NCBI RefSeq assembly: GCF_023073715.1
Contig: NZ_JADPKA010000083.1
Location: 62,001-126,000 of the forward strand
DNA from: Bradyrhizobium sp. 164
GTDB taxonomy: Bacteria > Pseudomonadota > Alphaproteobacteria > Rhizobiales > Xanthobacteraceae
DNA: 64,000 nt
Direction: 5' to 3'
In this document: positions 16,346 to 23,713 of the stretch, in pieces
How positions within the stretch are numbered: position 1 is the stretch's first letter
Layout of the letters: the number at the start of each line of letters is the position of its first letter
Notes under the pieces: generated by a model
Told to the model about the DNA's origin: nothing
The model's database searches: none
The model's input: the letters and a program-made list of their open reading frames with translations, nothing else
Program-made: the position numbers and the translations under genes

Positions 16346-17326
16346 CTAAGTTGCCGGCTTGAGCACCGGGCTCCATTTCGCGATCTCGTTCTTGACGAGG
16401 GTCGCCAGCGCCTCCGGCGTACGGTCCTTGGGGCCGGGAATGACGCTGCCGAGCTCGAGCAGGCGCTTCCGGACGGTCTCGTCGTCGAGCGCCTTGATGG
16501 CCGCGGCGTTCAGGCTCGCAACGATTGCCGGCGAGGTTCCCTTCGGTGCGAACATCGCATTCCAGGCCTGGGCCTGGAATGCGGGTAGGCCGGCTTCCGC
16601 CGTCGTCGGCACGTTCGGCAGCGACGGATTGCGCTCCGCCGTCGCGATCGCATAGGCCTTGATGGTGCCGGCATTGATCTGCGGCACGGCGTTGACGATC
16701 TGGTCACACATGTAGTCGACCTGGCCGGCCACCAGCGCGTTCATCGCGGGGCCCGTGCCATTGAAGGGCACACCGACCGGCTTGATGTCGAGGATGGAGT
16801 GCAGAAGCTCGCACGAGACGTGCGAGACCGAGCCGACGCCGGCATGCGCGGCATTCACCTTCTCGGCGTTGGCCTTCACGTAGGCGACGAACTCCTTGAG
16901 GTCCTTCGGCGGAAAATCCTTGCGCGCCAGAATCAGGATCGGCGTGCCCGCGAGCAGCGCGACCGGCTCGAAGTCCTTTTCGGGATGATAGGCAAGCTTT
17001 GGATAAAGCGGCACGGAGGCGGCATGCGTGCCCATATGCCCGGTGATGAGCGTATAGCCGTCGTTGGCCGCACGCGCGGCGCGCGTTGTGGCGGTGGTGC
17101 CGCCGGCGCCCACTACATTCTCGATGATGATGCTCTGCCCCAGCGTCTGCGCCATGTGCGCGGTGACGATGCGCGCGACGACGTCGGTCGGTCCGCCGGC
17201 CGCGAACGGCACGATCATGGTGATGCTGCGCGTCGGATAGGTCTGTGCCTCAGCGGGTGCGGCAAGGACGCACAATGATGCGAACGCCGCGGCACATGCG
17301 CCCGCAAGCGCGCGAATGACAGTCAT
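16346..17326 (-). CDS. tctC: Tripartite tricarboxylate transporter substrate-binding protein (Bug family)
   Basis: A 326-residue periplasmic binding protein with signal peptide ending ...PAEAQTYP. The opening YPTRSITMIVPFAAGGPTDVVARIVTAHMAQTLGQSIIIENVVGAGGT is characteristic of the Bug/TctC family. The start at 17326 has GGGAG upstream and begins the signal peptide; the longer frame is unlikely. It follows tctA by 122 bp, and the gap contains a strong hairpin, so its level may be set separately from the membrane parts. The ligand is not predictable. Confidence 0.9.
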   Translation of the reverse strand: MTVIRALAGACAAAFASLCVLAAPAEAQTYPTRSITMIVPFAAGGPTDVVARIVTAHMAQTLGQSIIIENVVGAGGTTATTRAARAANDGYTLITGHMGTHAASVPLYPKLAYHPEKDFEPVALLAGTPILILARKDFPPKDLKEFVAYVKANAEKVNAAHAGVGSVSHVSCELLHSILDIKPVGVPFNGTGPAMNALVAGQVDYMCDQIVNAVPQINAGTIKAYAIATAERNPSLPNVPTTAEAGLPAFQAQAWNAMFAPKGTSPAIVASLNAAAIKALDDETVRKRLLELGSVIPGPKDRTPEALATLVKNEIAKWSPVLKPAT

Positions 17327-17349
17327 CTCGATCTCCCGGGAGACAAACA

Positions 17350-17378
17350 AAAATGCCGGCCACAAGGGCCGGCATTTT
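17350..17378. terminator. Strong hairpin between tctA and tctC
   Basis: A perfect 12-bp inverted repeat, AAAATGCCGGCC and GGCCGGCATTTT, with a five-base loop. On the minus strand it is followed by TGTTTG, so it resembles an intrinsic terminator or an mRNA-stabilising stem just before tctC. The start codon of tctC is only 24 bases further on. Confidence 0.6.
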
Positions 17379-17448
17379 CATTCCACGAAGCCGTCATACA
17401 AGTCGATTCGACTTCCGAATGCGGCGCGCCGACGCAGGGCGCAACCTC

Positions 17449-18963
17449 TCAGTTCTCAGACTCGGTGAAAACCTCGTCGCGCTTGGCGCGCAACACCGGT
17501 AGCACCGTAAGAACGAGGAGGCCCGCCGCGACCGCCAGCAGCACCGCCGACAACGGACGCGTCAGGAACACGCTCCAGTCGCCGCGCGAGATCAGCAGCG
17601 CACGGCGCAGGTTCTCTTCCATCAGCGGCCCCAGCACCATGCCGAGCAGCAACGGCGCGGGCTCGAAATCGTGCTTGATCAGCCAGTAACCGACGAGGCC
17701 GAACACGCCTGCGAGGATGACGTCGACCGGTGCGTTGTTCACCGAATAGATGCCGATCGCACAGAAGATCACGATCGAGGGGAACATCAGCCGGTACGGC
17801 ACGCGCAGCAGCCGCACCCAGATGCCGACCAGCGGGAGGTTGATGATGATCAGCATCAGATTGCCGATCCACATCGAGGCGATCATGCCCCAGACGAGAT
17901 CCGGCTGCTTCTGCATCACCTGCGGGCCCGGCACGATGCCGTGGATGGTCATCGCGCCCACCATCAGTGCCATCACCGCGTTGGGCGGGATGCCGAGCGT
18001 CAGCAGCGGGATGAACGAGGTCTGCGCGGCGGCATTGTTGGCGCTCTCCGGCCCCGCCACGCCCTCGATCGCACCGCGGCCAAAGCGCGACGGATTCTTG
18101 GCAAGCTTCTTCTCGAGCGTATAGGCGCCAAACGACGCGATCGTCGCACCACCGCCGGGCAGGATACCGAGGATCGAGCCGAGCACGGTGCCGCGAAGGA
18201 TGGCAGGCGTCGAGTCGATCAGATCCTTTCTGGTCGGCATCAGGCCGGTGATCTTCTGCTGCACGAGATCGCGGCTCATCTCGGCGCCGGCGTCGAGATT
18301 GCGGATGATCTCGGCAAAGCCGAATACGCCCATCGCCACCGTCGCAAAGCCGAGACCGTCGGCGAGCTCCGGGATGTTGAAGGCCATGCGCGAGGCGCCG
18401 GTCTCGATGTCCGAGCCGACCATCGAGAGCAACAGGCCGAACACGATCATCGCGATCGCCTTCAGCACCGAGCCCTTGGCCAGGACCACCGCGAAGATCA
18501 GGCCAAGCACCATTAGCGAGAAATATTCGGCCGGGCCGAACGCCAGCGCGAGCTTCGTAAGCGGCGCGCCGAGGACGGCAATCAAGACGGTCGCGACGCA
18601 GCCGGCGAAGAACGAGCCGATCGCGGCGATCGCCAACGCGGGGCCAGCGCGGCCCTGCTTGGCCATCTGATGGCCATCGATGGCGGTAACGACCGATGTC
18701 GCCTCACCGGGTATGTTGACCAGGATTGACGTGGTCGAGCCGCCGTACTGGGCGCCGTAATAAATGCCGGCGAGCATGATCAGCGCGCCGACCGGCGGCA
18801 GTCCGAAGGTGATCGGTAGCAGCATCGCGACGGTCGCGATGGTGCCGATGCCCGGGAGCACGCCCACCAGCGTCCCGACCAGAGCGCCGATCAGGCACAT
18901 CAGAAGGTTGATCGGAGAGAGCGCGACGGCGAAGCCGTGAGCGAGGTTGGCAAAGATATCCAT
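17449..18963 (-). CDS. tctA: Tripartite tricarboxylate transporter large membrane subunit
   Basis: A 504-residue protein with about twelve membrane segments. The TctA signatures are GVLPGIGTIATVAMLLPITFGLPP and YYGAQYGGSTTSILVNIPGE near the N-terminus, and the repeated GILPGGGATIASF near residue 270. It forms the transport channel with the small TctB subunit and takes substrate from TctC. The ATG at 18963 is preferred to the GTG one codon earlier because of GAGGG upstream. It starts 8 bp after the tctB stop. Confidence 0.93.
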   Translation of the reverse strand: MDIFANLAHGFAVALSPINLLMCLIGALVGTLVGVLPGIGTIATVAMLLPITFGLPPVGALIMLAGIYYGAQYGGSTTSILVNIPGEATSVVTAIDGHQMAKQGRAGPALAIAAIGSFFAGCVATVLIAVLGAPLTKLALAFGPAEYFSLMVLGLIFAVVLAKGSVLKAIAMIVFGLLLSMVGSDIETGASRMAFNIPELADGLGFATVAMGVFGFAEIIRNLDAGAEMSRDLVQQKITGLMPTRKDLIDSTPAILRGTVLGSILGILPGGGATIASFGAYTLEKKLAKNPSRFGRGAIEGVAGPESANNAAAQTSFIPLLTLGIPPNAVMALMVGAMTIHGIVPGPQVMQKQPDLVWGMIASMWIGNLMLIIINLPLVGIWVRLLRVPYRLMFPSIVIFCAIGIYSVNNAPVDVILAGVFGLVGYWLIKHDFEPAPLLLGMVLGPLMEENLRRALLISRGDWSVFLTRPLSAVLLAVAAGLLVLTVLPVLRAKRDEVFTESEN

Positions 18964-18970
18964 CACGCCC

Positions 18971-19732
18971 TCACTGGATCAGGAAACGCGGAAACATCGG
19001 CATCGGCAGCCCGAGCACGTACGGAAACAGGATTGCGCAACCGAACGTCAGGCAGGCGCCGACGATCGCAGCTTCGAGCCAGCGCGTCTCGTGCGAGCCC
19101 GTCGCCGCAATCATGAAGCTTACGAAGGCTGTGACCACGAGGCCGAGAGGCCGGATCGCCAGTGCGAAAAAGACGATCGCCGCCACCACGAACAGCGGCC
19201 CGCGCCAGGCGTAATGGGCGAGCGGGGCTCCCTCCGTCAGGAGCCCGGTCAGGGCGATACCGGCGGACAAGGCGACCAGCAGGCCGCCGAACATGCGCGG
19301 CGCGGTCCCTGCGCCGAAGGAGAAGCCCCGCATGCCCTGCAAATCACTCGATGCCCACAACGCGAACAGGGCCAGCGCCATCAGGACAACGCCGCCGACA
19401 TAGTCCTGCGCCGATCGGATCGTCATGAACAGCGTGAGAATCGCCACCACGAACAGCGGATAGGAATAGATGAGCGCCAGCAGCACCTCGGACGAGGCCT
19501 TCTTGGCACCGCCACCGAACGATCCGAGGATGGCGCTGGGCGCGCCGGCAAGTAGCGCGGTCGCGTGGTTGGTGACGACCGTCGCCGGGCCGCGCCCGGC
19601 GCCCCAGCCGAAGATCGTCCCGATCGACCAGATCAATTCGAAAATCTGCGGCGCAAGCGCCAGCAGGCAAAAACCGAGCGCCACCTTTGTGTTTCGGGTG
19701 GCGGTCGCTGAGTGGCCCATCGTGTCGGCCAT
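18971..19732 (-). CDS. tctB: Tripartite tricarboxylate transporter small membrane subunit
   Basis: A 253-residue protein at the usual place of TctB, immediately before tctA. The C-terminal 150 residues look like the four-helix TctB domain (VGGVVLMALALFALWASSDL onward). The first 90 residues form an extra hydrophobic segment and loop not found in the common 150-residue proteins, so it is longer than most. Identification rests on both sequence character and gene order. Confidence 0.8.
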   Translation of the reverse strand: MADTMGHSATATRNTKVALGFCLLALAPQIFELIWSIGTIFGWGAGRGPATVVTNHATALLAGAPSAILGSFGGGAKKASSEVLLALIYSYPLFVVAILTLFMTIRSAQDYVGGVVLMALALFALWASSDLQGMRGFSFGAGTAPRMFGGLLVALSAGIALTGLLTEGAPLAHYAWRGPLFVVAAIVFFALAIRPLGLVVTAFVSFMIAATGSHETRWLEAAIVGACLTFGCAILFPYVLGLPMPMFPRFLIQ

Positions 19733-20055
19733 GGCTGTCTCCTCCGCGACCCGTAAGTCACGAGCACTGTTGTTCTAAATCGGCTGGAACTGGATCCCCC
19801 GCCCGGATCACTGCCTAGCGATTTTCATCACACAATGCCAGCAAAACCCAACAGGCTCCGGCGAGCAGGAGCCAGAGTGGATTGATGCGCGAACGGAGGT
19901 GAGCACCGCAACCGTCGCGCTGTTGGAGCGGCAGCGGGATACTTCAATGGCGATGAAAAGATTGCAAACCGACGACCATCCGGAACCCGCGGATGGAAAC
20001 CGCTGGATCGCCGCTTGAAACCCCTGTTTTTCGAAACGTTTGCCCCCTATATTGG
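19733..20055. other. Gene-free stretch upstream of ssrA
   Basis: About 320 bp between the divergent tctB and ssrA genes. No credible coding sequence was found. A TATATT hexamer at 20048-20053 lies just before the predicted tmRNA precursor, but no well-spaced -35 was found. A 110-codon frame on the minus strand runs through here into the tmRNA gene and is rejected. Confidence 0.5.
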
Positions 20056-20386
20056 GGATGCCGGTTCGCCGGCTATGGAAATAAACGGTCGTCGCAATAA
20101 ACCATTCGGACCCGGGGGCGGTACCCGGCGCCTCCACCAAAGCCCACCGACGGGCTGGCCCAAGAAGTGGGCTTTGGCGGGGGCGAAATAGGATCGACGA
20201 GGGCGTAAAGGGCGTACTTTTTCCCGGTATTGTTCCGCCGTTATCGGGCTACTGCAATAGTTGCCAACGACAACTTTGCTCCGGTTGCTCAGGCTGCGTA
20301 ACGCAGTTTGAAAGACCACTCTAAAGTCCTAGCGGGTTAAGCTCCGCTAGGCGGGGTTCGGAGGCACCTGGCAACAGAAGCCTCCA
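20056..20386 (+). ncRNA. ssrA: Circularly permuted two-piece tmRNA
   Basis: This RNA rescues stalled ribosomes and adds a degradation tag. The gene order is permuted as in other alphaproteobacteria. The acceptor piece comes first: stem GCCGG-ttcg-CCGGC at 20060-20073, T-arm CCGGG-N7-CCCGG and CCA end at 20137-20139. A spacer to be removed follows (20140-20178), then the coding piece starting GGGGGCG at 20179. The 5' GGGGGCG pairs with CGCCTCC before the acceptor A-CCA, including the G3-U pair used by alanyl-tRNA synthetase. The coding piece ends near 20386 after a GGAGGC...GCCTCC stem. Outer ends are approximate. Confidence 0.93.
20263..20301 (+). other. tmRNA tag reading frame
   Basis: Resume codon GCC at 20263 opens the tag ANDNFAPVAQAA followed by TAA (20299-20301). 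The ending AA directs ClpXP recognition, and the AND... start is the usual site for SspB-type adaptor contact. The preceding caatagtt matches the usual context upstream of the resume codon. Confidence 0.93.
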
Positions 20387-20504
20387 CTTTACTCTTTGAT
20401 TTCTTCCCCGGCGGGGACTCCTGCTGACCCGTCAGGCGCGGTACTATTGCGGCTTGGCGAGTCGGGCCGGCAGGGCCCGGCTTCGGGGATGCAACAGGAC
20501 CACC

Positions 20505-21023
20505 ATGGCGACCGATCATATCCGATACGATGTGCTGGCCCGCGACGCGCTGCGCGGCGTGCTGCGCAAGGTGCTGACCGATGCGGCGACCCATGGCCTG
20601 CCGGGCGAGCACCATTTCTTCATCACCTTCGTGTCGAAGGCCGAGGGCGTGAAGCTGTCGCCGCGGTTGCTCGCGCAATATCCGGAAGAGATGACGATCA
20701 TCCTCCAGCACCAGTTCTGGGACCTGACCGTGCTCGAGGACCGTTTCGAGGTTGGCCTGTCGTTCGGCGGCATTCCGGAGCGGCTGGTGGTGCCGTTCAG
20801 CGCCATCAAGAGCTTCCTCGATCCGTCCGTGAAATTCGGCCTCCAGTTCGACACCTCCGACCTCGCCGAGGTGGTGCCCGAGAGTTTGCCGGCAGCACCC
20901 GCACCGTCGGCCGTCGCGGTACCCGCGCCCGCCGCTGAGCCGAAGGAAAGCACGGACGCGCCGGCGGCCCCGAACCAGGGCGGCGCCGAAGTCGTACGGC
21001 TCGATCGTTTCCGCAAGAAATGA
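20505..21023 (+). CDS. sspB: ClpXP adaptor SspB (alpha-type)
   Basis: A 172-residue adaptor that binds ssrA-tagged proteins and hands them to ClpXP. Residues 1-110 form the SspB fold (RDALRGVLRKVLTDAATHGLPGEHHFFITF, then FGGIPERLVVPFSAIKSFLDPSVKFGLQF). A Pro/Ala-rich linker follows, and the tail EVVRLDRFRKK is the ClpX-binding peptide typical of the alphaproteobacterial form. The ATG at 20505 has AGGA upstream. It lies 118 bp after the tmRNA gene on the same strand, so the gene for the tag and the gene for its reader are neighbours. Confidence 0.93.
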   Translation: MATDHIRYDVLARDALRGVLRKVLTDAATHGLPGEHHFFITFVSKAEGVKLSPRLLAQYPEEMTIILQHQFWDLTVLEDRFEVGLSFGGIPERLVVPFSAIKSFLDPSVKFGLQFDTSDLAEVVPESLPAAPAPSAVAVPAPAAEPKESTDAPAAPNQGGAEVVRLDRFRKK

Positions 21024-21053
21024 TCTAGATTGGGCTCGCCCCGTCTCGCGCGG

Positions 21054-21086
21054 CCGGACTCCCTATATATCCGACTCCCTATATAG
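21054..21086 (+). repeat. Tandem 16-bp repeat with TATATA in the fumC promoter region
   Basis: CCGGACTCCCTATATAT (21054-21070) is followed directly by CCGACTCCCTATATAG (21071-21086). Each copy contains a TATATA that could serve as a -10. The second lies about 50 bp before the fumC start. The duplication probably arose by slippage and may give two staggered initiation sites. Confidence 0.6.
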
Positions 21087-21138
21087 AAGGCATATCAAGG
21101 GGCCGCGCGGCATTCCGCACGGCGAAATGGATGTGCTC

Positions 21139-22590
21139 ATGGCCAAGACTGCCCACTCAGAGACTGCCCGCTCAGAAACTGCTCGCTCGAAGACCGACCG
21201 CCCCGCCACCCGCACCGAGACCGATAGTTTTGGCCCCATCGAGGTCGCCGCCGACCGCTATTGGGGGGCGCAGACCGAACGCTCGCGCCAGAATTTTCGC
21301 ATCGGCACGGATCGCATGCCGATCTCGCTGGTGCATGCGCTCGGCATCGTCAAGCTCGCCGCGGCACAGTCCAATCGCGAACTTGGCCTGCTCGACCAGC
21401 GCCGCGCCAACGCCATCATCCGCGCCGCGCGCGAGGTGATCGAGGGCAAGCTCGACGATCATTTCCCGCTGGTGGTGTGGCAGACCGGCTCCGGCACGCA
21501 GACCAATATGAACCTCAACGAGGTCATCGCAAACCGTGCCAACGAGCTGCTCGGCGGCGAGCTCGGTGCCAAGAAGCCGGTGCATCCCAACGACCACGTC
21601 AACATGAGTCAGTCGTCGAACGACTCTTTTCCCACCGCGATGCACATTGCCGCCGCAAGCCGCATCAATGCCGATCTCGTCCCTGCGCTCGATGAGCTGC
21701 TCCGCGCGCTGCGCAAGAAGGAGGAGGAGTTTTCCAAGATCGTGAAGATCGGCCGAACCCACACCCAGGATGCGACGCCGCTGACGCTCGGCCAGGAGTT
21801 TTCGGGCTATGCCGCGCAGGTCGAGAGCGGCATCGCCCGGCTCAAGATCGCGGTGAAGGAGCTCTATCCGCTGGCGCAGGGCGGCACCGCCGTCGGCACC
21901 GGCCTCAACTCCAAGCCGCGCTTTGCAAAGCTGTTCGCAAAGCACGTTGCCGGGATCACGAAGCTGCCCTTCACCAGCGCCGCCAACAAATTCGAGGCGC
22001 TGGCCTCGAACGATGCCTATGTGCTGGCGCACGGCGCCATCAATTCGGTGGCGACGGGCCTGTTCAAGATCGCCAACGACATCCGCCTGCTCGGATCCGG
22101 CCCGCGCTCGGGCCTGGGTGAGCTGATCCTGCCGGAGAACGAGCCGGGCTCCTCGATCATGCCGGGCAAGGTCAATCCGACGCAGTGCGAGGCGATGACC
22201 ATGGTGTGCTGCCAGGTGTTCGGCAATCACACCGCGATCACGGTCGCCGGCAGCCAGGGCCATTTCGAGCTCAACGTCTACAAGCCGGTGTTGGCCTACA
22301 ACATGCTGCACTCGATCCGCTTACTGGCGGACGCCGCGCGCTCCTTCACCGAACATTGCGTCAGCGGCATCCGCGCCGACGAGACGCGCATCAAGGAGCT
22401 GATGCAGCGCTCGCTGATGCTGGTGACGGCGCTCGCGCCGAAAATCGGCTACGACAATGCGGCCAAGGTGGCCAAGACCGCGCATGCCAACGGCACCACG
22501 CTGAAGGAAGAGGCGCTGCGGCTCGGCTTCGTTTCGGCCGATGAATTCGACCGCCTGGTCCGCCCTGAGAAGATGACCAGCCCGGGATAA
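21139..22590 (+). CDS. fumC: Class II fumarate hydratase
   Basis: A 483-residue iron-independent fumarase of the TCA cycle. Signatures are GSGTQTNMNLNEVIANRA, HPNDHVNMSQSSNDSFPTAMH and the family hallmark GSSIMPGKVNPTQCEA. The core begins at TETDSFGPIEVAADRYWGAQTERSRQNF. Before it lies a non-conserved extension in which a 15-bp unit is repeated three times, giving TAHSE-TARSE-TARSK. The start at 21139 (MAKT...) is chosen; the ATG at 21127 in the same frame would add four residues, and neither has a clear Shine-Dalgarno. DUF4169 and ribbon-helix-helix genes follow on the same strand. Confidence 0.95.
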   Translation: MAKTAHSETARSETARSKTDRPATRTETDSFGPIEVAADRYWGAQTERSRQNFRIGTDRMPISLVHALGIVKLAAAQSNRELGLLDQRRANAIIRAAREVIEGKLDDHFPLVVWQTGSGTQTNMNLNEVIANRANELLGGELGAKKPVHPNDHVNMSQSSNDSFPTAMHIAAASRINADLVPALDELLRALRKKEEEFSKIVKIGRTHTQDATPLTLGQEFSGYAAQVESGIARLKIAVKELYPLAQGGTAVGTGLNSKPRFAKLFAKHVAGITKLPFTSAANKFEALASNDAYVLAHGAINSVATGLFKIANDIRLLGSGPRSGLGELILPENEPGSSIMPGKVNPTQCEAMTMVCCQVFGNHTAITVAGSQGHFELNVYKPVLAYNMLHSIRLLADAARSFTEHCVSGIRADETRIKELMQRSLMLVTALAPKIGYDNAAKVAKTAHANGTTLKEEALRLGFVSADEFDRLVRPEKMTSPG

Positions 22591-22867
22591 ATTCCGAATT
22601 CCGCTAGCCATCCGTAGTGATACGGACGCCAGACCCGCAGAAATATGCGGCTTTGGGGACGGGATTTGATTACCGTCAATGGCGCTGCGGGGCGGCGTGC
22701 TGCGCAGCCCTTCTGCCCTCGACGGGGGCGAAATTCATCGTTTGATGGCCGAGTGGCCGATTGACGAGGACGAGCGAATGGCAATCAAGTCTTTGGGGGC
22801 GCAATGCAGCGCCCGGTTTCTGAACGTTTCAACCTGCCTGAAGAGGATCGGGTGATGGAGACGCGGC
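22591..22867 (+). other. Intergenic stretch after fumC
   Basis: Two small perfect hairpins follow the fumC stop, TCCGTA-gtga-TACGGA and CCGCA-N6-TGCGG, without a T run. A 36-codon ATG frame near 22745-22855 has no ribosome site and no recognisable product, so it is not called as a gene. Confidence 0.4.
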
Positions 22868-23056
22868 ATGGGGAACGTCATCAACCTGAATCGTTTCAGG
22901 AAGCGCGCCGAGCGGGAAGCCTCGGCGAAGCAGGCGGACGCCAACCGGGCGAAGTTCGGCCGCACGAAAGCGGAGCGGTCGGCGGAGGAGAAGCGGGCGG
23001 ACCGGGCGAAGGAGCATCTGGATCAGCACCAGATCGATCGCGAGGAGCAGCCATGA
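22868..23056 (+). CDS. DUF4169 family protein
   Basis: A 62-residue, highly charged protein (MGNVINLNRFRKRAEREASAKQ... ending HQIDREEQP), matching the DUF4169 pattern of a short VINLNRFRKR start followed by Lys/Glu/Arg-rich helix. Its role is unknown. Its stop overlaps the start of the ribbon-helix-helix gene (ATGA). I recall the same pair next to fumC in other alphaproteobacteria. Confidence 0.82.
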   Translation: MGNVINLNRFRKRAEREASAKQADANRAKFGRTKAERSAEEKRADRAKEHLDQHQIDREEQP

Positions 23057-23304
23057 AGTCGCCCGTCGTGAAACGGTCGATCGTCGTCGCCGGCCACAAG
23101 ACCAGCGTCAGCCTGGAAGAGGCGTTCTGGAACGGCATGAAGGAGATCTCGGGCCTGCGCAACATGACGCTGTCCGAGTTGGTCGGCGAGATCGACAGTA
23201 ACCGCCAGCAGGGTAATCTGTCGTCGGCGATCCGCCTGTTCGTCCTGGACTACTTCAAGAGCCGCGCCATGACCGTCCAGCCGGAAAAGGTCTCGGCCCA
23301 GTAG
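23053..23304 (+). CDS. Ribbon-helix-helix domain protein
   Basis: An 83-residue protein with a ribbon-helix-helix style N-terminus (VVKRSIVVAGHKTSVSLEEAFWNGMKEISGLRNMTLSELVGEID), in which a beta strand is followed by two helices, as in small DNA-binding repressors. The later SSAIRLFVLDYFKSR forms another helix. It is translationally coupled to the DUF4169 gene. It may bind DNA or regulate a neighbouring gene; the target is unknown. Confidence 0.78.
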   Translation: MKSPVVKRSIVVAGHKTSVSLEEAFWNGMKEISGLRNMTLSELVGEIDSNRQQGNLSSAIRLFVLDYFKSRAMTVQPEKVSAQ

Positions 23305-23333
23305 CTGCGGGGACTTTCCCGGGCGACCTGCTC

Positions 23334-23360
23334 TGCACTTTAAAATCACTCTAAGGTGCA
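23334..23360. promoter_or_regulatory. Putative Irr box (iron control element) before feoAB
   Basis: A 27-bp imperfect palindrome starts TGCACTTTAAAA and ends CTCTAAGGTGCA. Its centre TTTAAAA-tca-CTCTAAG (23339-23355) matches 11 of 14 positions of the rhizobial iron control element TTTAGAA-N3-TTCTAAA bound by Irr. It lies about 60 bp before the feoA start, an appropriate place for iron control of ferrous transport. Confidence 0.6.
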
Positions 23361-23414
23361 GCTTCGGCGAGCAAGCGCGCTTGACCTCAATGCCCTGGGT
23401 TGAAAATACAGGGC

Positions 23415-23690
23415 ATGACCGACACCAACGATACGCGTTCGCAGATGCCGCTGGGCCTGGCGCAGCGCGGCTATACCGGCGTCATCCAGCATCTGTCTGC
23501 CCGCGAGGCGGGCTCGGCGCTGTCGGACATCGAGCTCGAGAGCCGGCTGATCGAACTCGGCTTCGTCGAGGGCGCCCGGGTCGAGGTCCTGCATGAGGGG
23601 CTGGTCGGACGCGACCCGATCGCCGTGCGGGTCGACAATATCACCATCGCGGTCCGTCGTCGCGAAGCCATGGCCATCATCGTCGCTTAG
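23415..23690 (+). CDS. feoA: Ferrous iron transport protein A
   Basis: A 91-residue SH3-like FeoA protein, which supports FeoB-driven ferrous iron uptake from the cytoplasmic side. The domain spans GLAQRGYTGVIQHLSAREAG...LIELGFVEGARVEVLHEGLVGRDPIAVRVDNITIAVRRREA. The ATG at 23415 is chosen; an in-frame TTG at 23400 is possible. It precedes feoB by 23 bp, and an iron-responsive palindrome lies upstream. Confidence 0.92.
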   Translation: MTDTNDTRSQMPLGLAQRGYTGVIQHLSAREAGSALSDIELESRLIELGFVEGARVEVLHEGLVGRDPIAVRVDNITIAVRRREAMAIIVA

Positions 23691-23713
23691 ATAGCGGCCG
23701 GATATTTGCTCCC

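Noticed and set aside
19808..20140. 110-codon minus-strand frame over the tmRNA region
   Set aside because: It overlaps the tmRNA acceptor piece, lacks a ribosome site and has no family likeness.
20396..20938. 180-codon plus-strand frame overlapping sspB
   Set aside because: Out-of-frame shadow; the sspB frame has the adaptor domain and ClpX-binding tail.
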